Of a stretch of 8,297 nt of DNA, positions 1 through 7,524 are shown piece by piece. Below the pieces are notes generated by a model, which saw only the letters and a program-made list of their open reading frames with translations, searched no databases and was not told the DNA's origin. Origin of the DNA: Candidatus Neoflavobacterium equi (GTDB taxonomy: Bacteria > Bacteroidota > Bacteroidia > Flavobacteriales > Flavobacteriaceae); assembly GCA_018065745.1 (NCBI GenBank), contig JAGHSS010000091.1, forward strand, positions 1-8,297, in the 5' to 3' direction. Every line of letters starts with the position of its first letter. Position 1 is the stretch's first letter. The position numbers were made by a program, and so were the translations under genes.

Positions 1-35
1 AAATAAATTAAATAAGGAATAAATAAACTATACAT

Positions 36-67
36 AAAAAAAAAGATATTGTTTTAAACGAGATCTT
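36..67 (-). terminator. Possible weak terminator after argH
   Basis: On the minus strand an AAGAT (67-63) / ATCTT (47-43) pairing leads straight into a T-run (the plus strand has A9 at 36-44). A small GTT/AAC pairing sits inside the loop. The stem is only 5 bp and has a single G-C pair, so it is weak; the position just past the last operon gene is the main support. The rest of 1-101 is AT-rich sequence in which I see no gene. Confidence 0.25.
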
Positions 68-101
68 ATTTTTTATAGAGATTTAAAATTTGCTGTATTC
101 A

Positions 102-1382
102 CTACAAATTATTTTTCATTTTTTGTTGAATTTGATCCAAACACAGGTTGTTAATACTTCCTTCATGTGTGTGTTTTGTCTCAGCAGGTATGGTGAATGT
201 CCCGTTTTCAATTTGTTCTGCTACAATTTTGTAAGCATCTCTAAAAGGAACTCCGGCAACAACCATTTCATTTAAGGTATCTACTGTAAATGAATATTTG
301 TATTTAGGATCATCAAAGATGTTTTCCTTAACAGTGATGTCTTTTATAGCATAATGCGCCATAGACAAACACGCTCTCAAATTTTCAATTGCTGGGAACA
401 AACCTTCTTTAAGCAACTGCATCTCACGGTGGTATCCACTTGGCAAGTTGTTAGTGATTAAAGTCAATTCATAAGGCAAAGCCTGAATTTTGTTTGATTT
501 ACCTCTGATCAATTCAAAAATATCTGGATTTTTTTTGTGAGGCATGATACTTGAACCAGTAGTTAAATGTCCTGGTAGAGACATAAAATCAAAGTTTTGG
601 CTCAAATATAAACAGACATCCATTGCTAATTTTGACAGTGTTGCAGCAACGCTGGCCATTGCAAAAGAGGTTGTTTTTTCAGCTTTTCCACGACTCATTT
701 GCGCAGCAACTACATTGTATTTCATCGTTGCAAATCCCAAGTTTTGAGTAGTTTCTGTGCGGTCAATTGGAAAGGAACTTCCATAACCAGCAGCAGATCC
801 TAATGGGTTTTGATCAACTACTTTTAAGGCAGCGTTTAACAAAGTAACATCGTCAATCAAACTTTCAGCGTATGCAGAAAACCAAAGTCCAAAAGAAGAG
901 GGCATAGCTACTTGTAAATGCGTATATCCAGGTAAAAGAACGTCTTTATGTGTCTCTGCTTTTGACATTAACAGATCAAATAATTCACGAACCAACTCTT
1001 TGATTTGTTGGATTTCAGCTTTTAAATACAAGTGAACATCCACCAAAACTTGGTCGTTTCTTGAGCGTGCTGTGTGAATTTTTTTTCCAGCGTCTCCAAC
1101 TTTTTGAGTTAAGACGTATTCAATTTTGGAATGCACGTCTTCAAAAGAATCTTCAATAACAAAGTCTCCTGCTTCAATCTCAACAAGTATTTCTTCCAAT
1201 CCTTGAAGTAATTGATTTTTTTCTTCCTCCGTAATTAACCCTACTTTGGCAAGCATTTTTGCGTGACCTATGTTTCCAATAGCATCATATTTTGCTAAAA
1301 GTACATCAAGTTCTCTGTCATTACCTACAGTAAAATGTTCAATTTTTTTGTCTGTAGGGATTCCTTTTTCCCATAATTTCAT
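102..1382 (-). CDS. argH: Argininosuccinate lyase
   Basis: Cleaves argininosuccinate into arginine and fumarate, the last step of the pathway. It belongs to the fumarase/aspartase superfamily and is expected to be a cytoplasmic homotetramer. Seen in the 426 residues: DVHSKIEYVL (82-91), HTARSRNDQV (103-112), GYTHLQVAMPSSF (152-164) with the conserved His155, DQNPLGSAAGYGSSFPIDR (190-208), and the superfamily signature TGSSIMPHKKNPD (275-287) in the mobile loop holding the catalytic serine (Ser277/278). It is somewhat shorter than E. coli ArgH (about 457) but complete; the C-terminus is a short charged tail ending in a TAG stop. It starts 12 bp after argE and is the last gene of the operon. 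The His-Lys-Lys-Asn part of the signature is encoded across an eight-A run (T8 at 529-536 on the plus strand), and the frame is intact. Confidence 0.96.
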   Translation of the reverse strand: MKLWEKGIPTDKKIEHFTVGNDRELDVLLAKYDAIGNIGHAKMLAKVGLITEEEKNQLLQGLEEILVEIEAGDFVIEDSFEDVHSKIEYVLTQKVGDAGKKIHTARSRNDQVLVDVHLYLKAEIQQIKELVRELFDLLMSKAETHKDVLLPGYTHLQVAMPSSFGLWFSAYAESLIDDVTLLNAALKVVDQNPLGSAAGYGSSFPIDRTETTQNLGFATMKYNVVAAQMSRGKAEKTTSFAMASVAATLSKLAMDVCLYLSQNFDFMSLPGHLTTGSSIMPHKKNPDIFELIRGKSNKIQALPYELTLITNNLPSGYHREMQLLKEGLFPAIENLRACLSMAHYAIKDITVKENIFDDPKYKYSFTVDTLNEMVVAGVPFRDAYKIVAEQIENGTFTIPAETKHTHEGSINNLCLDQIQQKMKNNL

Positions 1383-1394
1383 ATATGTGATCTT

Positions 1395-2465
1395 TTAGTG
1401 GAGTAGGAAGTCGTTTAACATTTTAATGTAAAGATCTATTCCTTCCTCAATTTCGTGAATATAAATAAATTCATTGGCTGTATGAGAGCGCAAAGAATCT
1501 CCAGGTCCTAATTTTAAAGATTGACAACTCAATACAGACTGGTCTGAAAGTGTTGGTGATCCATAAGTTGTTCTTCCCAAAGCAATACCAGCTTTTACCA
1601 AGCCGTGTTCTTTAGAAATAGCAGAGGAGTTCAAGTTCAATGATCGAGCGTGAACATCTGCTTTGACATGTTTCTGAATGTGCTCATAAACTTCAACGTT
1701 GGAATATTTATCATTGACGCGAACGTCAACAACCAAAGAACAATTGGCAGGTACCACATTGTGTTGTTTTCCAGCATTGATTTGAGTTACCGTCATTTTT
1801 ACAGGACCTAATACTTCAGATACTTTTTCAAATTGGTAATTCTGGAACCACTCAATTGTTTCAATTGCATTGTAAATTGGGTTGTCAGGATTGACGTGTG
1901 CGGCATGACTAGCAGTCCCGTGCACTTCAACATCTAATACTAACAATCCCTTTTCAGCAATAGCCAATTGCATTAGTGTTGGTTCACCAACAATGGCACA
2001 TTCCAATTCTGGAAGGTGTTTCAACACGCTGTTTAAACCGTGCTTACCACTGCTTTCTTCTTCACCAGAAGCCACAATAACTAAATTGTGTTTCAAATTT
2101 TCACGGTTGTAGAAATAAGTGAATGTTGCGATTAAAGAAACCAAACAACCCCCCGCGTCATTACTCCCCAATCCATACAATTTTCCATCTTCTACAAAAG
2201 CTTTAAATGGATCATTGGTATAGCCTTGATTAGGTTTTACCGTGTCGTGATGTGAATTCAACAAAACTGTTGGTTTTGAAGCATCAAAATGTTTGTTATA
2301 AGCCCAAACGTTGTTGTTTTCTCTTTCAAAAACAATGTCGTTGTTTTTAAACCAAGTTTCAATTAATTGTGCCGTTTGATCTTCTTCTGACGAAAAAGAT
2401 TGGGTTTCAATTAAATTTTTTAATAGCTCAATAGCCTCTTGGGTCAATGTCGCGATTGATTTCAT
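1395..2465 (-). CDS. argE: N-acylornithine/N-acylcitrulline deacylase (M20 metallopeptidase family)
   Basis: Hydrolyses the N-acyl group; in a pathway with argF' the substrate should be N-acylcitrulline, releasing citrulline for ArgG. The 356 residues show the M20 di-metal set: LLNSHHDTV (68-76) with metal-binding His72 and supporting Asp74, GLGSNDAGG (98-106) with bridging Asp103, ASGEEESSG (132-140) with catalytic Glu135 and metal-binding Glu136, VGEPT (159-163) with Glu161, and LRSHTANE (325-332) with the C-terminal ligand His328. VHGTASHAAH (181-190) marks the lid/dimerisation domain. No signal peptide is visible, so it should be cytoplasmic. M20 members also include DapE and carboxypeptidases; the operon position between argB and argH supports ArgE. 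It is flanked by gaps of 11 and 12 bp. Confidence 0.93.
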   Translation of the reverse strand: MKSIATLTQEAIELLKNLIETQSFSSEEDQTAQLIETWFKNNDIVFERENNNVWAYNKHFDASKPTVLLNSHHDTVKPNQGYTNDPFKAFVEDGKLYGLGSNDAGGCLVSLIATFTYFYNRENLKHNLVIVASGEEESSGKHGLNSVLKHLPELECAIVGEPTLMQLAIAEKGLLVLDVEVHGTASHAAHVNPDNPIYNAIETIEWFQNYQFEKVSEVLGPVKMTVTQINAGKQHNVVPANCSLVVDVRVNDKYSNVEVYEHIQKHVKADVHARSLNLNSSAISKEHGLVKAGIALGRTTYGSPTLSDQSVLSCQSLKLGPGDSLRSHTANEFIYIHEIEEGIDLYIKMLNDFLLH

Positions 2466-2476
2466 TCTGTATTTTT

Positions 2477-3259
2477 TTATAAGCTAATGGTCGTGAAATG
2501 ATCTTTACTTGCAATAGCTGTGTGATGTCCAATGATGATGCTTTTTACCCCTTTGTTCAAGGCTTCAAAACAATTGTCTAATTTAGGAATCATCCCAGAA
2601 TGTATGGCATTTTTTTCGCGCAAATTTTTGTATAATTTTTCATTGATGTTTTTGATCAAAGAGTCCTCATTATCAACGTCTTCCAGCACACCGCTTTTTT
2701 CAAAACAGTAGTAAAGTTTGACATTGTACAATTCTGAAAGGGCAATTGCAAGCTGACTTGCAATAGTATCAGCGTTTGTATTTAATAATTGTCCCTGTCC
2801 ATCATGTGTAATTGCACAAAAAATAGGCACTATATTTTGAGTCAGAATGTTATGGATGAACGTTGCATTAACAGCAACGACATCACCCACAAATCCAAAA
2901 TCTATATTTTTAAAAGGTCTTTTGACAGACAAGATACTGTTGCCGTCAGCTCCAGTCAATCCCAAGGCATTTTGTCCAAGGGATTGCATTTGAGCGACCA
3001 TTTTTTTATTGAGTAAACCGGCATAAGTCATGACCACGATATCAAGCATCGCAGCGTCAGTTACGCGTCTTCCTTCCACCATAAGTGGTTGGATACCCAT
3101 GTATTCAGCTAGTCTTGAAGCTTCATTTCCACCACCGTGAACCAAAATCTTAGGTCCATTAATAGTTGAAAAATCTTCCAATATCTGAGCTAAAGCTACC
3201 GGGTTATCTAAAACTTTTCCGCCAATTTTCACAAGCGTAAGTGCTGGCTTATTCTGCAT
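2477..3259 (-). CDS. argB: N-acylglutamate 5-kinase
   Basis: Phosphorylates the gamma-carboxylate of N-acylglutamate with ATP, the second step of the pathway. It is an amino acid kinase fold protein of 260 residues, close to E. coli NAGK (258). Seen: LVKIGGK (9-15) with the transition-state Lys11, HGGGNEAS (41-48), GRRVTD (63-68) with the substrate-binding Arg65, LLNTNAD (158-164) with Asn160, and SGMIPKLD (221-228) with Lys226, which corresponds to E. coli Lys217. The protein begins directly at the first kinase strand and lacks the extra N-terminal helix of arginine-inhibited hexameric NAGKs, so feedback inhibition by that route is unlikely (inference). The ATG lies inside the end of argF', an 11 bp overlap, and the stop is 11 bp before argE. 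The acyl group may be succinyl rather than acetyl. Confidence 0.95.
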   Translation of the reverse strand: MQNKPALTLVKIGGKVLDNPVALAQILEDFSTINGPKILVHGGGNEASRLAEYMGIQPLMVEGRRVTDAAMLDIVVMTYAGLLNKKMVAQMQSLGQNALGLTGADGNSILSVKRPFKNIDFGFVGDVVAVNATFIHNILTQNIVPIFCAITHDGQGQLLNTNADTIASQLAIALSELYNVKLYYCFEKSGVLEDVDNEDSLIKNINEKLYKNLREKNAIHSGMIPKLDNCFEALNKGVKSIIIGHHTAIASKDHFTTISL

Positions 3260-4199
3260 CTTTTAATATTTGTGTGATGATTGCTTGAGCAGCATAAGTT
3301 CTGTTGTTAGCTTGATCAATAACGATTGATTGTGGTCCATCCAAAACTTCATCTGTTACAATTTGATTTCTTCTAACAGGCAAACAGTGCATGAATTTTC
3401 CATCATTTGTCAATGCCATTTTCTCAGCGGTAACTGTCCAGTTTTCATCACGAGATAAAATCTTGCCATAATCTGCAAAACTACTCCAGTTTTTAGCATA
3501 TATAAAGTCTGCGTCTTTAAATGCCTCATCTTGGTTGTAGGTGATTTTTGCGTCTTTAGTTACAGCAGGATCCAATTCATATCCTTCAGGGTGTGTAATT
3601 ACAAAATCCACATCTGCTTTCAACATCATTTTAGCAAAGGAATTTGGAACCGCATGCGGTAATGCCTTTGGATGTGGTGCCCAAGTCAAAACCACTTTTG
3701 GACGTGCTTTTGTTTGGTACTCACTGATGGTTAACATATCAGCTATGGCTTGCAATGGGTGCTCTGAAGAACCTTCCAAACTAATAATTGGTTTGGTTGC
3801 ATATTTGATGAATTGATTTAACACATATTCTTCTGAATCTTCTTTTTTGTTAATCAAAGAAGGGAAGTTGCGAATGGCAATTACATCACAGTATTGTGAA
3901 ATAACATTTGCAGCTTCTTTGATGTGTTCAGATTTATTTCCATCCATGATGGCACCATCTTCAAACTCCAATGTCCAACCTTCTGTATTCAGGTTTAAAA
4001 CCATGCAGTTCATGCCCAAGTTCATCGCTGCTTTTTGAGTACTCAAACGCGTTCTTAAGCTGGGATTGAAGAACAACAAACCAATGGTTTTGTTTGTACC
4101 CAATGCTTTATTTGCAAAAGGAGCTGCTTTGATTTCTTTTGCTGCTGAAATTAAACCGTCCAGGTCTTCTATTTGGTCTACTGAGATGAAATTTTTCAT
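3249..4199 (-). CDS. argF': N-acylornithine carbamoyltransferase, predicted N-succinylornithine type
   Basis: Transfers the carbamoyl group from carbamoyl phosphate to N-acylornithine, giving N-acylcitrulline. The 316 residues show the carbamoyltransferase set: FFNPSLRTRLST (43-54) for carbamoyl phosphate in the place of the usual STRTR, EHPLQ (146-150), and HCLPVRRN (271-278). Features of the N-acylornithine subfamily, not of ordinary OTC, are GWTLEFEDGAIMDG (74-87), the proline-rich WAPHPKALPHAVPNS (173-187), and YAKNW (234-238). Residue 90, in DGNKSEH, aligns with Pro90 of Bacteroides fragilis N-succinylornithine and Glu92 of Xanthomonas campestris N-acetylornithine carbamoyltransferase; here it is Ser (codon 3930-3932). 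Published work found that Ser at this position turns the acetyl enzyme into a succinyl enzyme, so succinylornithine is the likely substrate. It will often be annotated as argF/OTC. The stop overlaps the argB start by 11 bp. Confidence 0.94.
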   Translation of the reverse strand: MKNFISVDQIEDLDGLISAAKEIKAAPFANKALGTNKTIGLLFFNPSLRTRLSTQKAAMNLGMNCMVLNLNTEGWTLEFEDGAIMDGNKSEHIKEAANVISQYCDVIAIRNFPSLINKKEDSEEYVLNQFIKYATKPIISLEGSSEHPLQAIADMLTISEYQTKARPKVVLTWAPHPKALPHAVPNSFAKMMLKADVDFVITHPEGYELDPAVTKDAKITYNQDEAFKDADFIYAKNWSSFADYGKILSRDENWTVTAEKMALTNDGKFMHCLPVRRNQIVTDEVLDGPQSIVIDQANNRTYAAQAIITQILKDAE

Positions 4200-4217
4200 G
4201 TTATAATAGAATAGGTG

Positions 4218-5354
4218 TTATAAACTAGTTAATGCATTTTTAAGTCCATTGATAAAGAAATCAATATCCTCTTTTGTAATTGATAAAGGAGGAAGAACAC
4301 GCAATAAGTTATTTTGTGATGCACTACCAGTAAAGATAGATTCCTCTAAAATCAATTTTTTTCTCAAGTTTGCGATTTCAAAATCAAATGCAACTCCAAG
4401 CATTAATCCACGTCCTTTGACTTCTTTAATTTCTGGAATTTCAACAATACGTTCCATAAAGTACGCATTAATTGAATTTACATTTTCAATCAATTGATCA
4501 GCAACCATGGTGTCTAAAACTGAAATTGCAGCAGCACAAGCCAAGTGGTTCCCTCCAAAAGTAGTTCCCAAAAGTCCGTAAGATGCTTTGAATTCTGGAG
4601 AGATTAAAATTCCACCAATTGGAAATCCATTCCCCATACCTTTTGCCATGGAGATGATATCAGCTTTGATTTGGTGATGTTGGTGCGCAAAGAATTTCCC
4701 TGAACGACCATATCCACTTTGGATTTCATCTAAAATCAAAACCACGCCTTCTTGAGTACACAAGTTTCTCAACTCTTGGAAAAAAGTAGTGGTCCCTTGA
4801 TCCAATCCTCCAACACCTTGAATTCCTTCAATGATAACTGCAGTAATATCTCCATTTGCAATTTCAGCTTTTACAGCTTCAATATCGTTAAGAGGTACAA
4901 ATACAACCTGGTGATTTGCGTTGATAGGAGCAACAATTTTTTTGTTATCTGTCACTGCAACAGAGGCAGACGTTCTTCCGTGAAATGCTTTATTGAATGC
5001 AATAACCTTAGATTTTCCATTGTGGAAAGAGGCTAATTTTAATGCATTTTCATTTGCTTCTGCACCAGAATTACACAAGAAAACAGTATAGTCATCATAT
5101 CCAGAAGTTTGAGCTAATTTAGTAGCAAATTCTTCTTGGATTGGGTTGATGATTGAATTGGAATAAAATCCAATTTTATTCACTTGTTCTGTAATTGCTT
5201 TTACATAATTTGGATGAGTATGCCCAATAGAGATCACACCGTGACCACCATAAAAGTCCAAATACTCTTTTCCGTTGTTGTCCCATACTTTAGCCATAAA
5301 AGCTTTTTCTGGAGCTATATCGTATACAGGATATACGTCAAATAAATTTTTCAT
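4218..5354 (-). CDS. argD: N-acylornithine aminotransferase (PLP class III)
   Basis: Transfers the amino group of glutamate to N-acylglutamate semialdehyde to make N-acylornithine. Seen in the 378 residues: NSGAEANE (95-102, PLP phosphate loop), AFHGRT (123-128), LILDEIQSGYGRSG (206-219) with Asp209 contacting the PLP pyridine nitrogen, SMAKGMGNG with the Schiff-base Lys238, GTTFGGNHLACAAA (263-276), and LLRVLPPL (350-357) with Arg352 near the C-terminus, where the family binds substrate carboxylates. It is slightly shorter than E. coli ArgD (about 400). Class III aminotransferases are hard to separate by sequence from ornithine aminotransferase (RocD) or succinylornithine aminotransferase; location between argC and argF' decides for the biosynthetic role. 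It starts 4 bp after argC and ends 18 bp before argF', the widest gap in the operon. Confidence 0.94.
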   Translation of the reverse strand: MKNLFDVYPVYDIAPEKAFMAKVWDNNGKEYLDFYGGHGVISIGHTHPNYVKAITEQVNKIGFYSNSIINPIQEEFATKLAQTSGYDDYTVFLCNSGAEANENALKLASFHNGKSKVIAFNKAFHGRTSASVAVTDNKKIVAPINANHQVVFVPLNDIEAVKAEIANGDITAVIIEGIQGVGGLDQGTTTFFQELRNLCTQEGVVLILDEIQSGYGRSGKFFAHQHHQIKADIISMAKGMGNGFPIGGILISPEFKASYGLLGTTFGGNHLACAAAISVLDTMVADQLIENVNSINAYFMERIVEIPEIKEVKGRGLMLGVAFDFEIANLRKKLILEESIFTGSASQNNLLRVLPPLSITKEDIDFFINGLKNALTSL

Positions 5355-5358
5355 ACTG

Positions 5359-6336
5359 TTAAAAGTTACCAGATTTTAATTTTAAACCTGTGGTCTCTTC
5401 CAAACCAAATAAAAGGTTCATATTGTGAATGGCTTGTCCAGAAGCACCTTTGATTAGATTGTCTATTATGGATGTAATCAAAATTTGATTGCCATGTTTT
5501 TCAATACTCAAGATGTTTTTGTTGGTTTGTACCACCTGTTTCAGGTGGATTGCATCTTTGGTAACTGTAACAAAGACATGATCTTTGTAATAGTCTTGAT
5601 ACCATTGATAAACCGTCTCCAAGTCCAAATCAGTTTTCATATAGACGGTCGCAAAAATTCCGCGTGTGAAATCCCCACGATTTGGTATAAATAAAACATC
5701 CTCATTAAATCCTTCTTGGACTTGTGCTAAGTTTTGTTTTATTTCACCCAAGTGTTGGTGATTGAACGCTTTGTAATGTGACATATTGTTGTTTCTATAA
5801 CTGTGATGTCCTGTTGCAGAAGGTTGAACTCCTGCACCTGTACTTCCAGTTGTAGCATTAATATGCAAACTGTCTGTCAGTGCATTGTGCTGTGCCAAAG
5901 GCAAAAGAGCCAGTTGGATGGCAGTAGCAAAACATCCAGGGTTTGCAATATAATGCGCATTGAGAATCGCTTCTTTGTTCAATTCAGGAAGACCGTACAC
6001 AAATTGTTTGTCTCCAAAAAGAGCATCTTTTGTCAATCTGAAGTCATTTCCTAAATCAATGATGCGCGTGTGTTGGGCAAAGGTGTTTTTAGATAAGAAA
6101 TCAATAGATTTGCCGTGACCCAAGCACAAGAAAACTACATTTACTTCAGGATTGATAGTCCCAGTAAATTCCAAATCAGTTTCTCCCAGTAAATCTTGGT
6201 GAACCGTTGCAATTGGTTTACCCGCATTTGTTGTACTGTATACAAAGTCTACTGTTGCTTTTGGGTGGTTTTGCAAAAGGCGCAAAAGTTCTCCAGCCGT
6301 GTATCCTGAACCACCGATGATTCCAACTTTAATCAT
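5359..6336 (-). CDS. argC: N-acyl-gamma-glutamyl-phosphate reductase
   Basis: Performs the NADPH-dependent reduction of N-acyl-glutamyl phosphate to N-acylglutamate semialdehyde, the third step of arginine synthesis. Seen in the 325 residues: the N-terminal Rossmann dinucleotide motif GIIGGSGYTAGEL (5-17); the active-site cysteine in ANPGCFATA (Cys135, the thioester-forming residue); TTGSTGAGVQPS (162-173); the catalytic histidine region FNHQHLGEI (191-199, His195 probable); and KGASGQA (297-303), the conserved C-terminal NADP-domain signature. Length is close to the usual 310-350. The start ATG lies inside the end of argG (8 bp overlap) and its stop is 4 bp before argD. The sequence does not show whether the acyl group is acetyl or succinyl; the argF' specificity residue suggests succinyl. 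All expected catalytic residues are present. Confidence 0.96.
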   Translation of the reverse strand: MIKVGIIGGSGYTAGELLRLLQNHPKATVDFVYSTTNAGKPIATVHQDLLGETDLEFTGTINPEVNVVFLCLGHGKSIDFLSKNTFAQHTRIIDLGNDFRLTKDALFGDKQFVYGLPELNKEAILNAHYIANPGCFATAIQLALLPLAQHNALTDSLHINATTGSTGAGVQPSATGHHSYRNNNMSHYKAFNHQHLGEIKQNLAQVQEGFNEDVLFIPNRGDFTRGIFATVYMKTDLDLETVYQWYQDYYKDHVFVTVTKDAIHLKQVVQTNKNILSIEKHGNQILITSIIDNLIKGASGQAIHNMNLLFGLEETTGLKLKSGNF

Positions 6337-7519
6337 ATTTTAAGTCGTTTACTTGTGAGTAAATTGCTTGAGCATTACCCGTGATTTTAATAAATCCTTT
6401 CGCATCTTCAGCGCTCCATGCATTGTTCATTTCACCGTATTGACCAAATGAAGAGTTCATCAAATCAAATTTAGATTCAATACCGTCCAATGTGAAGTGG
6501 TAAGGTTTTAATGTTACAATAACATCACCAGTTACTGAACTTTGAGAGTCTTGTAAGAATCCTTCAATGTTGCGCATTACTGGCTCCAAGAATTGTCCTT
6601 CATGGAACAACATTCCATAGAAGTTACCCAATTGGTCTTTCCAGTATTGTTGCCATTTAGTCAACGTGTGTTTTTCTAACAAATGGTGTGCTTTAATGAT
6701 AATAAGTGGAGCAGCAGCTTCAAAAGCAACACGTCCTTTAATACCAATAATAGTATCTCCCACGTGCGTATCACGACCGATAGCAAATTTATTAGCTAAA
6801 TTTTCCAAAGTCACGATGTTTACTGTTGGAATGTCTTTAACTCCATTAACAGCAACAAGTTCCCCTTTTTCAAAAGTCAAGGTTACTTTTTCAGGAGTCG
6901 TTTTTTCCAATTGTGATGGATAAGCTTCATCTGGTAACGGTTGGTTAGAAGTTAAGGTTTCTTTACCACCTACAGATGTTCCCCAAATACCTTTATTGAT
7001 TGAGTATTGTGCTTTTTCCCAAGAGTAGTTTACCCCGTTTTCTTTTAAAAATGCTACCTCTTCTTGACGAGATAATTTCAAGTCTCTAATAGGAGTGATG
7101 ATTTCAATTTCTGGAGCGATTGTTTGGAAAATCAAATCAAATCTGATTTGGTCATTTCCAGCACCTGTACTTCCGTGAGCAATAGCAGAAGCTCCTTGAG
7201 CTTTAGCATATTTAATACACTCTAATGCTTGGAATACACGCTCAGCAGATACAGATAATGGGTACGTATTGTTTTTTAATACATTTCCAAAAACTAAGTA
7301 TTTGATTGCTTTTTCATAATATTTTTCAATAATATCTAAGTTCGTGTGCTTTGCACTTCCCAACTCATAAGCGCGGTCTTCAATGGCTTTTAATTCTGCT
7401 GCATCAAAACCACCTGTATTGATCAATACGGTATGTACTTCAAATCCTTGGTGTTGTAAATATTTAAGACAATATGAAGTGTCTAATCCACCACTGTAAG
7501 CTAAAACTACTTTTTTCAT
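6329..7519 (-). CDS. argG: Argininosuccinate synthase
   Basis: Joins citrulline and aspartate with ATP to give argininosuccinate, AMP and PPi, in the cytoplasm. The 396 residues match the family's usual length of about 400. Seen: the N-type ATP pyrophosphatase loop AYSGGLDTS (7-15), the AHGSTGAGNDQIRF motif (114-127, usually AHGxTGKGNDQVRF), GIKGRVAFEAAAP (259-271) carrying the citrulline-contact Glu267, and EDAKGFIKI near the C-terminus. Several substrate loops differ from the common form: the usual YxLGTSxARP reads TYPLSVSAER (85-94), and the usual NLWGRS/NLxHISYE region reads NKGIWGTSVGG (175-185). I recall similar changes in Bacteroides ArgG. The ATG at 7519 is chosen over the GTG one codon upstream (7522) because it gives the conserved MKKVVLAYSGG start. 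It follows the GNAT gene by 5 bp and overlaps argC by 8 bp, so translation is probably coupled. Confidence 0.96.
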   Translation of the reverse strand: MKKVVLAYSGGLDTSYCLKYLQHQGFEVHTVLINTGGFDAAELKAIEDRAYELGSAKHTNLDIIEKYYEKAIKYLVFGNVLKNNTYPLSVSAERVFQALECIKYAKAQGASAIAHGSTGAGNDQIRFDLIFQTIAPEIEIITPIRDLKLSRQEEVAFLKENGVNYSWEKAQYSINKGIWGTSVGGKETLTSNQPLPDEAYPSQLEKTTPEKVTLTFEKGELVAVNGVKDIPTVNIVTLENLANKFAIGRDTHVGDTIIGIKGRVAFEAAAPLIIIKAHHLLEKHTLTKWQQYWKDQLGNFYGMLFHEGQFLEPVMRNIEGFLQDSQSSVTGDVIVTLKPYHFTLDGIESKFDLMNSSFGQYGEMNNAWSAEDAKGFIKITGNAQAIYSQVNDLKYD

Positions 7520-7524
7520 CACTA

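Noticed and set aside
529..536. T8 run (A8 in the argH message) in the catalytic signature as a possible frameshift or phase-variation site.
   Set aside because: The frame is intact and the run simply encodes conserved Lys-Lys-Asn with A-rich codons; no downstream structure or alternative frame product supports programmed shifting.
3249..4199. Ordinary ornithine carbamoyltransferase (argF/argI).
   Set aside because: The SLRTR loop, the GWTLEFEDGAIMDG segment and the proline-rich WAPHPKALPHAVPNS region belong to the N-acylornithine subfamily.
5803..6054. Plus-strand cysteine-rich small open frame that might look like a metal-binding peptide.
   Set aside because: It is antisense to the argC active-site region, and the cysteines arise from the complement of conserved argC codons.
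7520..7522. GTG start for argG one codon upstream.
   Set aside because: The adjacent ATG at 7519 gives the conserved MKKVVLAYSGG N-terminus; the GTG adds only one residue.
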